DNA from: CAZCAC01 sp964496575
GTDB taxonomy: Bacteria; Planctomycetota; UBA1135; GCA-002686595
Reading direction: 5' to 3'
Length of the DNA: 64,000 bases
Assembly: GCA_964496575.1 (NCBI GenBank)
Contig: CAZCAC010000004.1
Span: forward strand, 80,887 to 144,886
The notes under the pieces were generated by a model. The model saw only the letters and a list, made by a program, of their open reading frames with translations, was not told where the DNA came from and made no database searches. Both the position numbers and the translations under genes were made by a program. This document shows, piece after piece, positions 7,677 to 15,985 of this stretch. The stretch's first letter is position 1, and each line of letters starts with the position of its first letter.

Positions 7677-9035
7677 ATGAACCAGCCGATGTCCTTCCCC
7701 CGAGCTCTCGACGGTCACCTGGTGGCCTGGCGCGTCCACCCCCGGCGCAAGCCGCTGGTCCTCCGTGGCGCCAGGCAGACGGGAAAGACGACCGCCGTGC
7801 GCCGCCTGGGCGAGGGGGTCTCGCGGTTCCTGGAGCTGAACTTCGAACGGCATGAAGATCTGGCCCTCGTCCGCACCTGCCACTCGGCCAGAGCCTTGCT
7901 CGAGCGACTGCAGCAGAAGCACGACCTCGCCCGGCTCCCGCGCGACACGCTGCTGTTCCTGGACGAGGTCCAGGAGCATCCGGAGGCCCTCGGGTGGCTG
8001 CGCCACTTCCTCGAGGATCATCCGGAGATCGCGGTGGTCGCGGCGGGATCGCTACTGGAAGTGCGGCTGCGGGACGAAATGCTGCCGTTTCCCGTCGGCC
8101 GCGTCGAGTTCTTGCGCGTGGAGCCGCTGACCTTCCTCGAGTTCCTGAGGGCCACGAGCGACGGGCGTCTCGCTGAAGACCTCACGTCCGCGTTCCCGGA
8201 GCCGGGCGGCGTCGACGAGGGGCTTCACCACCTGGCGATGGAACGCTTCCGCGAGTTTCTCCTGGTCGGAGGACTGCCGGAAGCAGTGGGGGTCTGGCGA
8301 ACGACGAGGAACCTGGTCGAGGTGAGGCGCGTCCACGTCGCTCTTCGCCAAGCGTACTCCGAGGACCTCCTGAAATACGGGACGCGCGGAAACACCAGGC
8401 TGCTCGAGTTGATCCTCGAGAACGCGCCGGCTCACTACGGTGCTCGCTTCAAGAACCGCCACCTCGCACCGGGAGAGAAGGATCGACCCGTGGCCACGGC
8501 GCTGGGCCTCCTGGAGCGGGCCATGGTCCTGTACCGGGTCGCCCCGACTTCGGCGACGCGCTTGCCGCTGAGTGCACGACAGAGAGCGGCTCGAAAGCTC
8601 CTGCCCCTGGACATCGGGTTGGCGCTGTCCCAGCTCGAGATCTCTCCGGAGCACCTCGCGGGCCGCGCGGTCGAGTCGCTCCGCGAGGGCCGGATCGCGG
8701 AGGCGTTCGTGGGAATCCAGCTCCTGGCGGCGAGACCCGACCAGCCTCGCGCCCTGTCCTTCTGGACCCGCGAGGGCAGGGCCAACTCACGGGCGGAGGT
8801 GGACTACCTGCTGCCGACCTTGGAGGGCGTGCTGCCCGTCGAGGTGAAGTCGGGTGCCTCCGGAACGCTGCGATCCCTGCATCGCTACCTCGCGGCGAGC
8901 GAAGGAGACCTCGGTGTTCGACTCTGGGCGGGTCCCGGCGGGCTGGAGCACCTGCGGGTGAACCTCGGCTTAGGCGAGATTCTCGAGTACCGCTTGCGGT
9001 CCCTCCCCCTCTACCTCGCCGAGCTGCTCGGCTGA
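7677..9035 (+). CDS. AAA ATPase with DUF4143 domain
   Basis: A 452-residue member of the AAA_14/DUF4143 family. Walker A is GARQTGKT at residues 31-38, Walker B is TLLFLDEVQE near 90-99, and a sensor-like segment reads VVAAGSLLEVRL. The FPVGRVEFLRVEPLTFLEFL motif is typical of the family. The C-terminal half is the DUF4143 part, with a nuclease-fold-like strand pattern (AEVDYLL and LPVEVKSG, resembling the PD-(D/E)XK E-x-K arrangement). The family is widespread in accessory DNA and its role is poorly known. The first ATG is used; an in-frame ATG at 7689 is an alternative. The last 36 bases recur at 10809, evidence for a second copy in the past. Confidence 0.9.
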   Translation: MNQPMSFPRALDGHLVAWRVHPRRKPLVLRGARQTGKTTAVRRLGEGVSRFLELNFERHEDLALVRTCHSARALLERLQQKHDLARLPRDTLLFLDEVQEHPEALGWLRHFLEDHPEIAVVAAGSLLEVRLRDEMLPFPVGRVEFLRVEPLTFLEFLRATSDGRLAEDLTSAFPEPGGVDEGLHHLAMERFREFLLVGGLPEAVGVWRTTRNLVEVRRVHVALRQAYSEDLLKYGTRGNTRLLELILENAPAHYGARFKNRHLAPGEKDRPVATALGLLERAMVLYRVAPTSATRLPLSARQRAARKLLPLDIGLALSQLEISPEHLAGRAVESLREGRIAEAFVGIQLLAARPDQPRALSFWTREGRANSRAEVDYLLPTLEGVLPVEVKSGASGTLRSLHRYLAASEGDLGVRLWAGPGGLEHLRVNLGLGEILEYRLRSLPLYLAELLG

Positions 9036-9043
9036 GGCTCCGG
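9000..9043 (+). repeat. Direct repeat, copy 1 (3' end of the ATPase gene)
   Basis: These 44 bases span the last 12 codons, including the stop, and the first bases beyond the ATPase gene. They match 10809-10852 at 41 of 44 positions by hand count with no gaps. The two copies flank the kelch gene. Confidence 0.75.
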
Positions 9044-9054
9044 GAGCGGGGAGG

Positions 9055-10705
9055 CTACGGACAGAACGTCACCTGCAACCCGTCCGAGGAGTTGAACCCG
9101 GCTGCTCCGGAGGGGTCGGGGTACCAGTACTGGAAGCGCCAGCTGCTGAACAGATCGATCAGGCCGGCGCCGGCGCTCGCGGGTGGAAGATCGAAGTCGA
9201 GGCGAAGCTCCGCGACGCCGTTCGCGTCGGTCGCCGTCATCGGGTGCAGCCGGAAGTGAGGTCCCTTCAGGCAGAGGAAGCCGTCGCCCCAGGGAACCTG
9301 GCCCGGCTGGGCGGCGTAGAAGAAGAGCCCGGGCGTGTCGGGCGGGGCGCCGGTGACCCGCAGGTGGAAGCTGTTCACCGAGATCGAGGGGGAGCCCCAC
9401 CAGGAGATCGAGGCCGCGCTCCCACCGGAGTGGGGCACGGCCGTGCAGAAGGTCGCCACCTGGCACTCGCACGCGTCGAAGACGCCGTTCTGGTTCCAGT
9501 CGAGCCGGGGGTCGAGTGCGAGCTGGCAATCGTCGGGGACGTCGTCCCCGTCGCAGTCGGTGCTGGTTCCCTGGGCGATGTCCGCGCAGTCGGGCACGCC
9601 GTTCTGGTTGCAGTCGCGGAGGTCCAGGAAGTGGTCGACCGCGTCGCTGTCGAGGTTCGCAGGCCCCCACCCCCCGCCGACGAGGAGCTCGAAGCACCCC
9701 GACGCCGCCGCCGGAAACGCTCGCGGCCCGCCTGCGAGAGTCACGACGCTCCAGGTCCCCGTCGCCGCCTCCCAGACGTCGGCGGTGTTCGACAGGGCTC
9801 CGGGGTTGACGCTGTCGGCGCCGCAGGCGAAGACCGCCCGATAGGGGGTCGCCGCTGCCGCGTGCAGGCTGCGGGGCGCGGGCAAGGTCATCACGCTCCA
9901 GTCGCCGGTGACGTCGTCGTAGACGTCCACGGTCGCGGACGCGGTGAAGGGATTGCTCATCACCGTCCCGCCCGCGAACAGGACCTTCGAGCCGACGGTG
10001 ACAGCTCCGATCCCGGACCTCGCCTCCGACAGCGTCGCCGTGCTCCAGCTCCCCGTCGCCGAGTCGAAGACGTCCACGACCGCCGTGGGGACGTGGCTCG
10101 GCGTGATGCCCCCCGCGAAGAACGCCTTCGAGCCGACGCTCGCGGCGGCGAGGTCGATCCGGGGGATCGAGAGGGACGCGGTGCTCCAGCTCCCGGCGGA
10201 GGCGTCGTGGACGTCGACCACGTCGGAGGCGGTCGCTCCGCCGGGCACGGATTCGTATCCGCCCGCGAAGAAGACTAGCCCCGCGCTCTCCACGGCCGTC
10301 CCGGCGAGCCGCCAGCGTGCCACCGAGAGCGACGCCGTCGACCACGTGCCCGTCGACTCGTGGTAGACGTCCACCCGATCGCACTCGGGGTTGCCGGCGG
10401 CGCCCATCCCCCCGGCGAAGAAGGCGAGGCCGGGGAGCGAGGCCGAGGCGAGGGAGGTCCGCGACTGCGAGAGCGTCGCCGTGCTCCAGATCCCGGTGGA
10501 GAGGTCGTAGAGGTCGACCCGGTCCGAGTCGACCACCCCCCCCGGTCCCCGATTCCCCGCCGGCGAAGAGCACCACTCCTCCCGAGCAGGTCGCCGTCAA
10601 CCGCCTTCTCGGGGCGGAGAGGGTCCCCGTCGTCCACTGGGCGGGGGCGAGCGCCTCGAGGAGGCAGAGGGACAGACTGGACAGAACGAGCGACAGGGGT
10701 CTCAT
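9055..10705 (-). CDS. Secreted kelch-repeat protein with shared C-terminal domain (frameshifted in a poly-G tract)
   Basis: The N-terminus (start 10705, signal peptide MRPLSLVLSSLSLCLLEALA, ribosome site GAGAGG) and the rest of the protein lie in two different frames. They meet at a run of eight G (minus strand; bases 10536-10543). With seven G the reading continues smoothly from LFAGGESGTGG into VVDSDRVDLYDLSTG, matching intact paralogues at 26566 and 28369. The product would be about 549 residues: about seven kelch-like blades (VDVY..TGTWSTA.LS pattern), then a Cys/Asp-rich calcium-binding-like linker (DCNQNGVPDCADI, DCDGDDVPDDCQ), then the C-terminal domain ending NSSDGLQVTFCP. The shift may be a sequencing error, a slippery phase-variable tract or a real mutation. 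Confidence 0.8.
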
Positions 10706-10972
10706 GGCAGCCTCTCTTCCGCGGGGGCGGGAGCACCGGGCCTTCGAGCGTGTGACCGAGTCCGGGCACCGACATAGCGCACCGGGGCGGGCCGGGTCAC
10801 ACCGGGCGTCCCTCGCCCTCTACCTCGCCGAGCTGCTCGGCCGAGGCGCCGGAAGGGGTGGAGAGGGCGGCTCTCCCTGATTCTTGTCGCCGGATCGAGG
10901 CGGGAGACGTATCAGTGGCGAGGTCTCGAGACTCCTCGCCCCGACCCTGCAAGCCCCCGACCGTCCCCGCCC
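10706..10972. other. Divergent intergenic region with gene-tail remnant
   Basis: Lies between the minus-strand kelch gene and the plus-strand PQQ-like gene. It contains an 8-bp inverted repeat (GTGTGACC 10750-10757 and GGTCACAC 10795-10802) and the decayed ATPase gene tail at 10809-10852. Promoters for both flanking genes should be here, but I could not identify convincing -35/-10 pairs. Confidence 0.5.
10809..10852 (+). pseudogene. Remnant of the 3' end of a DUF4143 ATPase gene
   Basis: A copy of 9000-9043 (41 of 44 bases identical). In the same frame it encodes SLALYLAELLG, against SLPLYLAELLG at the true gene end. The stop TGA has become CGA, so no functional end remains. Nothing of the rest of the gene is visible upstream. 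It marks either a second, deleted DUF4143 gene or a duplication that accompanied insertion of the kelch gene. Confidence 0.6.
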
Positions 10973-12190
10973 ATGCTCACCCTAGCCGCCCTCCCCCTGC
11001 TCCTCTCCTCCGTCCCCGCCGACTGGCCCCAGTGGCGCGGCCCGAAGCGCGACGGGATCTCCACCGAGACCGGCCTCCTCCAGAGCTGGCCGGAGAGTGG
11101 GCCGCCGCTCGTGTGGAAGGCGACCGGCCTCGGCGGCGGCTACACCGCGCCGGCGATCGGTGGTGGTTCGATCTACGGCGCCGGATACCGCGGCGAGGAC
11201 GAGGTGGTCTGGGCGCTCGACGAGAAGGACGGGACCGAGCGCTGGAGCACGCGCGTCGCCGCGGCCTACCGCGAGATGGAGTACGACGAGGGGCCGCGGG
11301 CCACGCCGACCCTCGACGGGGGACAGCTCTTCATGCTCGGCGCGGCCGGGAACCTCGTCTGCCTCGACGCGGCCTCGGGAGAGGTGAGCTGGAGCGTCGA
11401 CATCCGCGAGGACCTCGGCGGGAGGATGATGTCGGACTGGGGGTACTCCGAGTCGCCGCTGGTCGACGGGGATCACGTGATCTGCACGCCGGGGGGCGAC
11501 GGGGGTGCCGTGGCCGCGTTCGATCGCAAGACCGGGAAGCTGGCTTGGCGAAGCGAGGAGCTGACCGACGTCGCTTCCTACGCATCGCTGGTTCCGATCG
11601 AGCTGGGCGGGCGCAAACAGTACGTGGTCCTCACGGGACTCAGCGTCGCCGGCGTCGCCGCCGAGGACGGCGATCTCCTGTGGCGAGCCGAGCGCAGGGG
11701 CAAGACCGCCGTCGTGCCCACGCCGATCTACTGCGACTCGCACGTGTGGGTGACCTCGGGCTACGGGGTCGGCTGCAGCCTGGTCGAGATCAAGGCGGAG
11801 GGCGATGGCTTCGCCGCGGGAGTCGCCTACTCCAACCGCACCATCAAGAACGACCAGGGCGGCGCGATCCGCAGCGGCGATCACGTCTACGCGACCAGCG
11901 GACCACTGCTCATCTGCATGGACTGGCGGACGGGCGAGCTGGTCTGGCGGGAGCGCACCCTGCCGCGCGCCGCGCTGGTCTGCGCCGACGGGCACCTGTA
12001 CGTGCGCGGCGAGCGAGGTCGTGTCGCCCTGGTCGAGGTGAACGCCGAGGAGTACGTCGAGAAGGGGAACTTCGAGCAGACCGACCGCAGCGAGGCGAAG
12101 AGCTGGCCGCACCCGGTGGTCTGTGGCGGCAAGCTCTACCTGCGCGATCAGGACGTGCTGCTCTGCTACGACGTTCGGGCGGGAGAGTGA
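10973..12190 (+). CDS. PQQ-like beta-propeller repeat protein (exported)
   Basis: A 405-residue protein starting with a short signal peptide (MLTLAALPLLLSSVPA), then WPQWRGPKRDGIS, the usual opening of planctomycete PQQ-like propeller proteins. About six or seven blades follow with the recurring pattern of a strand, a short turn and G-x-x-x-W (DGTERWSTRVA, SGEVSWSVDI, TGKLAWRSEEL, TGELVWRERTL). The fold is that of BamB and quinoprotein dehydrogenases. No catalytic residues of a true quinoprotein dehydrogenase can be claimed, so a structural or carrier role is as likely as an enzymatic one. It appears monocistronic. Confidence 0.85.
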   Translation: MLTLAALPLLLSSVPADWPQWRGPKRDGISTETGLLQSWPESGPPLVWKATGLGGGYTAPAIGGGSIYGAGYRGEDEVVWALDEKDGTERWSTRVAAAYREMEYDEGPRATPTLDGGQLFMLGAAGNLVCLDAASGEVSWSVDIREDLGGRMMSDWGYSESPLVDGDHVICTPGGDGGAVAAFDRKTGKLAWRSEELTDVASYASLVPIELGGRKQYVVLTGLSVAGVAAEDGDLLWRAERRGKTAVVPTPIYCDSHVWVTSGYGVGCSLVEIKAEGDGFAAGVAYSNRTIKNDQGGAIRSGDHVYATSGPLLICMDWRTGELVWRERTLPRAALVCADGHLYVRGERGRVALVEVNAEEYVEKGNFEQTDRSEAKSWPHPVVCGGKLYLRDQDVLLCYDVRAGE

Positions 12191-12578
12191 TCGCGGGAAC
12201 GGCGCGCCCACTTCCGAGTCAAGCGCCCCTTATCGATTCGATTCGGTAGATTGATGCCCATCGCCGGCCCGGCGCCCGATGATGGTCCGGGTGCCCGGCG
12301 CCCGATCCGGAGCTGAGCACCGAGGAGCGAACCGATGAGTCCCTCGAACTGGTTGCTCGTGCTGTGTGCCACTCCCTTGGTCCTGGTCACTGAGTGAACA
12401 CTACCCGGATCCGATCTCGGGGGTGGAGCACGAGGAGATGATGACCGAGGTGCTCGAGGGAGAGCAGGTGTAAAAGGTGTCCTTCCAGGAGCTGGAATCC
12501 TCCTCCGGTAGCTCCGAGTGACGCATCAGGAGACGCCGGGCGGTTTCGCGATCCCGGGCGGTTTCGTATCGTCTCGTC
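12191..12578. other. Intergenic region with one possible small ORF
   Basis: About 390 bases between the propeller and sulfatase genes. It has an AT-richer stretch around 12227-12256 that could be promoter DNA, an imperfect GC-rich direct repeat (GCCCGGCGC at 12267 and 12293), and a possible small ORF at 12337. The sulfatase promoter is expected here. Confidence 0.4.
12337..12399 (+). CDS. Possible 20-residue peptide or broken lipoprotein start
   Basis: An ATG preceded at six bases by a good ribosome site (GAGGAGC) encodes MSPSNWLLVLCATPLVLVTE, a hydrophobic signal-peptide-like sequence, and then stops at TGA. One base off frame, bases 12398-12473 remain open and encode an acidic stretch ending EVLEGEQV before TAA. 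A single-base frameshift could therefore join them into a 45-residue exported peptide. Too short for firm assignment; it may be a genuine leader peptide, a decayed gene or chance. Confidence 0.25.
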
Positions 12579-14102
12579 ATGAGATCGACCGCTGCCTTCG
12601 CCCTATCCTTCACGCTCCTCGTCACCTCGACGTTCGCAGCTCCCGCGACCGAGAAGCCCAACGTCGTCATCATCTACGGAGACGACGTCGGCTATGGAGA
12701 CGTCGGCGCGTACGGCGCGACGTTGATTCCCACGCCGAACATCGACCGCCTCGCCCGCGAAGGGCTGATCTTCACCGACGGGCACTGCACGGCGGCCACC
12801 TGCACGCCTTCCCGCTTCTCGCTCTTGACCGGAATCCACGGCTTCCGTCACGGTGTTCGCATCCTGGCTCCGAACGCTCCGCTGAAGATCAAGCCGGAGA
12901 TGTTCACGCTGCCCCAGCTGTTCAAGAAAGCGGGGTACGCGACGGCGGTGATCGGCAAGTGGCACCTCGGCATCGGCGACGGCGAGACGCCGGTGGACTG
13001 GAATGCCGATGTCGAGCCGGGACCGCTCGAGGTGGGCTTCGACTACTGCTTCCTCCTGCCGTCGACCAACGACCGCGTACCCTGCGTCTACGTCGAAAAC
13101 CACCGCGTGGTGGGCCTCGATCCGAAGGACCCGCTGTTCGTCGGGAAGAAGCCGGAAGGGGTCGAGTGCACCGAGTACCCCGACGGGAAGAAGAACCGCG
13201 AGGCCATGACCTACTACGAGAGCAGCCACGGTCACAACAACTCGGTGATCAACGGCATCGGGCGCATCGGCAGGCAGTGGGGCGGGAAGTCCGCGCTGTG
13301 GAACGACGAGACGATGGCCGACGAGTTCGTGAAGCAGGCGAAGAAGTACCTCGCCTCGCGAGCAGAGGGGGAGCCGTTCTTCCTCTTCTTCTCCTCGCAG
13401 GACATCCACGTTCCTCGCGCCCCACACCCCCGCTTCAAGGGCAAGTCGAAGCTGACCTACCGCGGTGACGCCATGGTGCAGCTCGACTGGAGCACCGGCG
13501 AGATCATGCAGGCGCTGGAGAAACACGGCCTCGCCGAGAACACTCTTCTCATCTTCTCCAGCGACAACGGCCCGGTGTACGACGACGGGTACGAGGACGG
13601 GACGACGGTGCGGACCTCGACTGAAGAGGTCGACCGTGGGCACGACGGATCCGGTCCCTACCGGGGCGGCAAGTACCAGATCTACGAGGGAGGCACCCGG
13701 GTCCCGTTCATCGTGCGCTGGCCCGGACACGTGAAACCGGGCAAGTCCGCCGCCCTGGTGAGTCAGATCGACTTCATCGCTTCGTTCGCGGCCTTGCTCG
13801 ATATCGACCTGACGGAAGATCAGGCCATCGACAGCCGAAACGCACTGCCGGCGCTGCTCGGGGAGGACCCGAGGGGACAGCCGTACCTGATCGAGGAGGC
13901 GGGCGGTCTCGCCCTGAGGCGGGGCCCCTGGAAGTACGTGCGGGGAAGGAAGGGGAAGAAGGGCGAGCTCTACGACCTCGACTCCGACGTCGGCGAGCAG
14001 GTCAACGTCGCCGATGAACGCGAGGCGATCGCTCAGAAGCTCGACGAGTTGCTCCAGAGGCTCGAGGCCGCGGAGCGCGGAATCCGGAGCATCGACGGCT
14101 GA
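12579..14102 (+). CDS. Sulfatase (formylglycine type, secreted)
   Basis: A 507-residue arylsulfatase-family hydrolase that removes sulfate esters, probably from sulfated polysaccharides outside the cytoplasm. A signal peptide spans residues 1-20. The metal-binding pair D35-D36 sits in YGDDVGYGD. The C-x-P-S-R motif is at 75-79 (CTPSR), with C75 expected to become formylglycine, and GKWHLG holds K127 and H129. The late metal-binding motif is FSSDNGP. All hallmarks of an active S1 family sulfatase are present. The formylglycine-generating enzyme is not in the window. Sulfatases are abundant in planctomycetes that use algal polysaccharides, consistent with the suggested host. Confidence 0.95.
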   Translation: MRSTAAFALSFTLLVTSTFAAPATEKPNVVIIYGDDVGYGDVGAYGATLIPTPNIDRLAREGLIFTDGHCTAATCTPSRFSLLTGIHGFRHGVRILAPNAPLKIKPEMFTLPQLFKKAGYATAVIGKWHLGIGDGETPVDWNADVEPGPLEVGFDYCFLLPSTNDRVPCVYVENHRVVGLDPKDPLFVGKKPEGVECTEYPDGKKNREAMTYYESSHGHNNSVINGIGRIGRQWGGKSALWNDETMADEFVKQAKKYLASRAEGEPFFLFFSSQDIHVPRAPHPRFKGKSKLTYRGDAMVQLDWSTGEIMQALEKHGLAENTLLIFSSDNGPVYDDGYEDGTTVRTSTEEVDRGHDGSGPYRGGKYQIYEGGTRVPFIVRWPGHVKPGKSAALVSQIDFIASFAALLDIDLTEDQAIDSRNALPALLGEDPRGQPYLIEEAGGLALRRGPWKYVRGRKGKKGELYDLDSDVGEQVNVADEREAIAQKLDELLQRLEAAERGIRSIDG

Positions 14103-14158
14103 ACGCGGTTCCTCGGCGAGAGTGAACCGGAGGTGGGGAGCCGCGTTAGCCAGCGCGA

Positions 14159-15145
14159 ATGTCTCTGCGAACGATGCGTGTGACCCTCTCCCTGGTGCCG
14201 ACCCTGGTGCTCGTCGGCCTCCTGATCATCATCTACGGGCCGGGTTCCGATCCAGGGGTGACGGGTGATCCGGTCGACGATCTCGACACCCAGCCCGAGG
14301 AGCCGGACTTCCGGCGTCTCGGGGCTCCGCGCCCCGGATCCTGGCGGGATCTCTTCGGCGAGGAGCATCAGAGCTTCGAGGAGTACGTTCGCTCGAACCC
14401 GGTCCGCGCGGAAGAGGGATGCGAGGCCCTGGCGTTCATCCCCGTGGGGGCGTTCGACGACGACCGGCGCGAGGACCTCGACGCGACCATTCGCTTCGCC
14501 GGTATCTGGTTCGACCTCCCGACCCGGACGCTGCCGGCAGAGGACCTTCCGGAGAGTGGCCACCACCGGGACCGCGACTTCTCCTGGGCGGGAGGTTCGG
14601 TGAGGCAGTACCACACCGACTGGTTCTTGAGAACGCTCCTCCCTCGACTCGTTCCGGAGGATGCCATCGCGCTCACCGCGGTCACCATGGCGGACCTCTA
14701 CCCGGATGAGGACTGGAACTACGTCTTCGGGCAAGCCACCTTCGCCCGCCGGGTCGCGGTCTACTCGCTGGTGAGGCACTTCGAGGGATTCTGGGGAGAA
14801 GAACCGACCGCGTCGGGCGAGCGCCTCGGCCTGCAACGCAGCCTCAAGCTCGTCGTCCACGAGCTCGGCCATTGCTTCGGCCTGCGGCACTGCGTCGAGT
14901 ACGAGTGCACGATGAACGGCAGCAACAGCCTGCGAGAGAGCGACCAGCAGCCGCTCCATCTCTGCCCGGGCTGCCTGCGCAAGCTCTCCTGGAACCGGGG
15001 ATTCGACCTCCTTTCGCGCTATCGAAGGCTGGAAACCTTCTACCGTGAGCACGGGCTCGAGGACGAAGCCCACTGGGTCGGAGCCAGGCTCGCGCACGAC
15101 GCTACGAGCCGTCCGCTCGACCCTCGGTCGGGCAACTCCCGATGA
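14159..15145 (+). CDS. amzA: Archaemetzincin-like zinc metalloprotease, membrane-anchored
   Basis: A 328-residue protein with the archaemetzincin signature. HELGHCFGLRHC at 234-245 supplies three zinc-binding His (H234, H238, H244) and the catalytic E235. It continues with C250, M252 and a distal C269-x2-C272 pair, the second zinc site that defines this family. The classic motif has 17 residues between Met and the distal Cys pair; here there are 16. An N-terminal hydrophobic segment (residues 8-26) is unusual for archaemetzincins, which are generally soluble, and suggests an anchored or exported form. The start could also be the ATG at 14174. Archaemetzincins are aminopeptidase-like enzymes with few known substrates. 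Confidence 0.85.
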   Translation: MSLRTMRVTLSLVPTLVLVGLLIIIYGPGSDPGVTGDPVDDLDTQPEEPDFRRLGAPRPGSWRDLFGEEHQSFEEYVRSNPVRAEEGCEALAFIPVGAFDDDRREDLDATIRFAGIWFDLPTRTLPAEDLPESGHHRDRDFSWAGGSVRQYHTDWFLRTLLPRLVPEDAIALTAVTMADLYPDEDWNYVFGQATFARRVAVYSLVRHFEGFWGEEPTASGERLGLQRSLKLVVHELGHCFGLRHCVEYECTMNGSNSLRESDQQPLHLCPGCLRKLSWNRGFDLLSRYRRLETFYREHGLEDEAHWVGARLAHDATSRPLDPRSGNSR

Positions 15146-15210
15146 CCGGCCCGGTCCGACGGGCAGAAACGGCGCGATTTGGTTGACTATCGGGGGAGGC
15201 ATCGCGTCTG

Positions 15211-15693
15211 GTGTTCTCGACGACCTTCATGGCCCAGAGGTCGCGCCACGAATCAGCCATGAACACCGCCTCTGACGTCACCGAAGCTCTCGCGATCGGG
15301 CGGGAGACCGAGCAAGCGCTTCGCCGGACCGTCGAGTTGCTCAATCAAGCTCACGGCGTGGGCAGGGTCGACTTCTGGTTCAACTTCCCGGGAATCGACC
15401 TGCTGAAGTACTTCCACCTGTTTCGCGCGAAACGTGAGGGCAAGCGAGCGCGACAGCTCCTCGAGGAGTTCCGCACGGCGCTGGGCGATCTTCGCATGGA
15501 TGACGCGGAGAGCAGCCTGGATCGTGTCGGCGACACCGAGCTCCCCTTCGAGCCGGGCGTGGTGTTCGCCGACCTCTTCGAGGATACTCTCGGGGACCTC
15601 TGGGCCCAGGGACGGATCGAATCTCGCCGTCGCAAGGTGAACATCGCGCTGGTGCGCGTGAGGGGCGTCCTGCGCGCTCTGGAGAAGCGGTAG
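15211..15693 (+). CDS. Small helical protein of unknown function
   Basis: I do not recognise this 160-residue protein. It is charged, lacks a signal peptide and is predicted mostly helical. A central aromatic segment, VDFWFNFPGIDLLKYFHLFR, may form an amphipathic surface or membrane-facing helix, and long Arg/Glu-rich helices flank it. The GTG start at 15211 has GGGGGAGG 11 bases upstream; ATGs at 15229 and 15259 are alternatives with poorer ribosome sites. It converges with the small Tat-type gene at 15717, only 23 bases away. Codon use is like its neighbours, so it is probably a real gene. Confidence 0.6.
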   Translation: MFSTTFMAQRSRHESAMNTASDVTEALAIGRETEQALRRTVELLNQAHGVGRVDFWFNFPGIDLLKYFHLFRAKREGKRARQLLEEFRTALGDLRMDDAESSLDRVGDTELPFEPGVVFADLFEDTLGDLWAQGRIESRRRKVNIALVRVRGVLRALEKR

Positions 15694-15716
15694 CGACTCC
15701 TGTGGGGTTTAGGCCT

Positions 15717-15977
15717 CTACCGGACCTGCTTCGGTGTCGACTTCGAGCGACTGGCAGCTCGGAAGTCATCCGCCTCGGGCAAGCGGCAGCCGGAGCTGAG
15801 CTCGATGCAGTCCTGGCAGGTGTGCACCTTGATGCAGCTCGGATCGCCTTCGAGCCGCCGGCCGCGCAGGTACTGATGCACGAAGAACCCCACCAGCCCG
15901 CCGAGCAGCAGCGTGCGGGCGCCGGTGGTCAGGAAGTCGCGGCGCGTGCCGGAGGATTCGCGGGCCGTCTCGCTCAC
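15717..15977 (-). CDS. Small Tat-signal/TM protein with four cysteines
   Basis: An 86-residue protein that shares its frame with a longer spurious ORF. The GTG start at 15977 is chosen because GAGGT lies six bases upstream and the stop of the NHL gene is eight bases away. The N-terminus has TRRDFLTTGARTLLLGGLVG, a twin-arginine motif plus hydrophobic segment, so the protein is exported or anchored outside. The mature part holds four Cys (C-x5-C-x2-C-x7-C, in CIKVHTCQDCIELSSGC), suited to a small Fe-S or metal site or disulfides. Its operon with the NHL protein and divergence from the redox operon suggest a role in that electron-transfer system. No family was recognised. Confidence 0.7.
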   Translation of the reverse strand: MSETARESSGTRRDFLTTGARTLLLGGLVGFFVHQYLRGRRLEGDPSCIKVHTCQDCIELSSGCRLPEADDFRAASRSKSTPKQVR

Positions 15978-15985
15978 GGCAAACC

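Noticed and set aside
12267..12308. GCCCGGCGC direct repeats as a binding site
   Set aside because: Short, GC-only words are expected by chance at this base composition.
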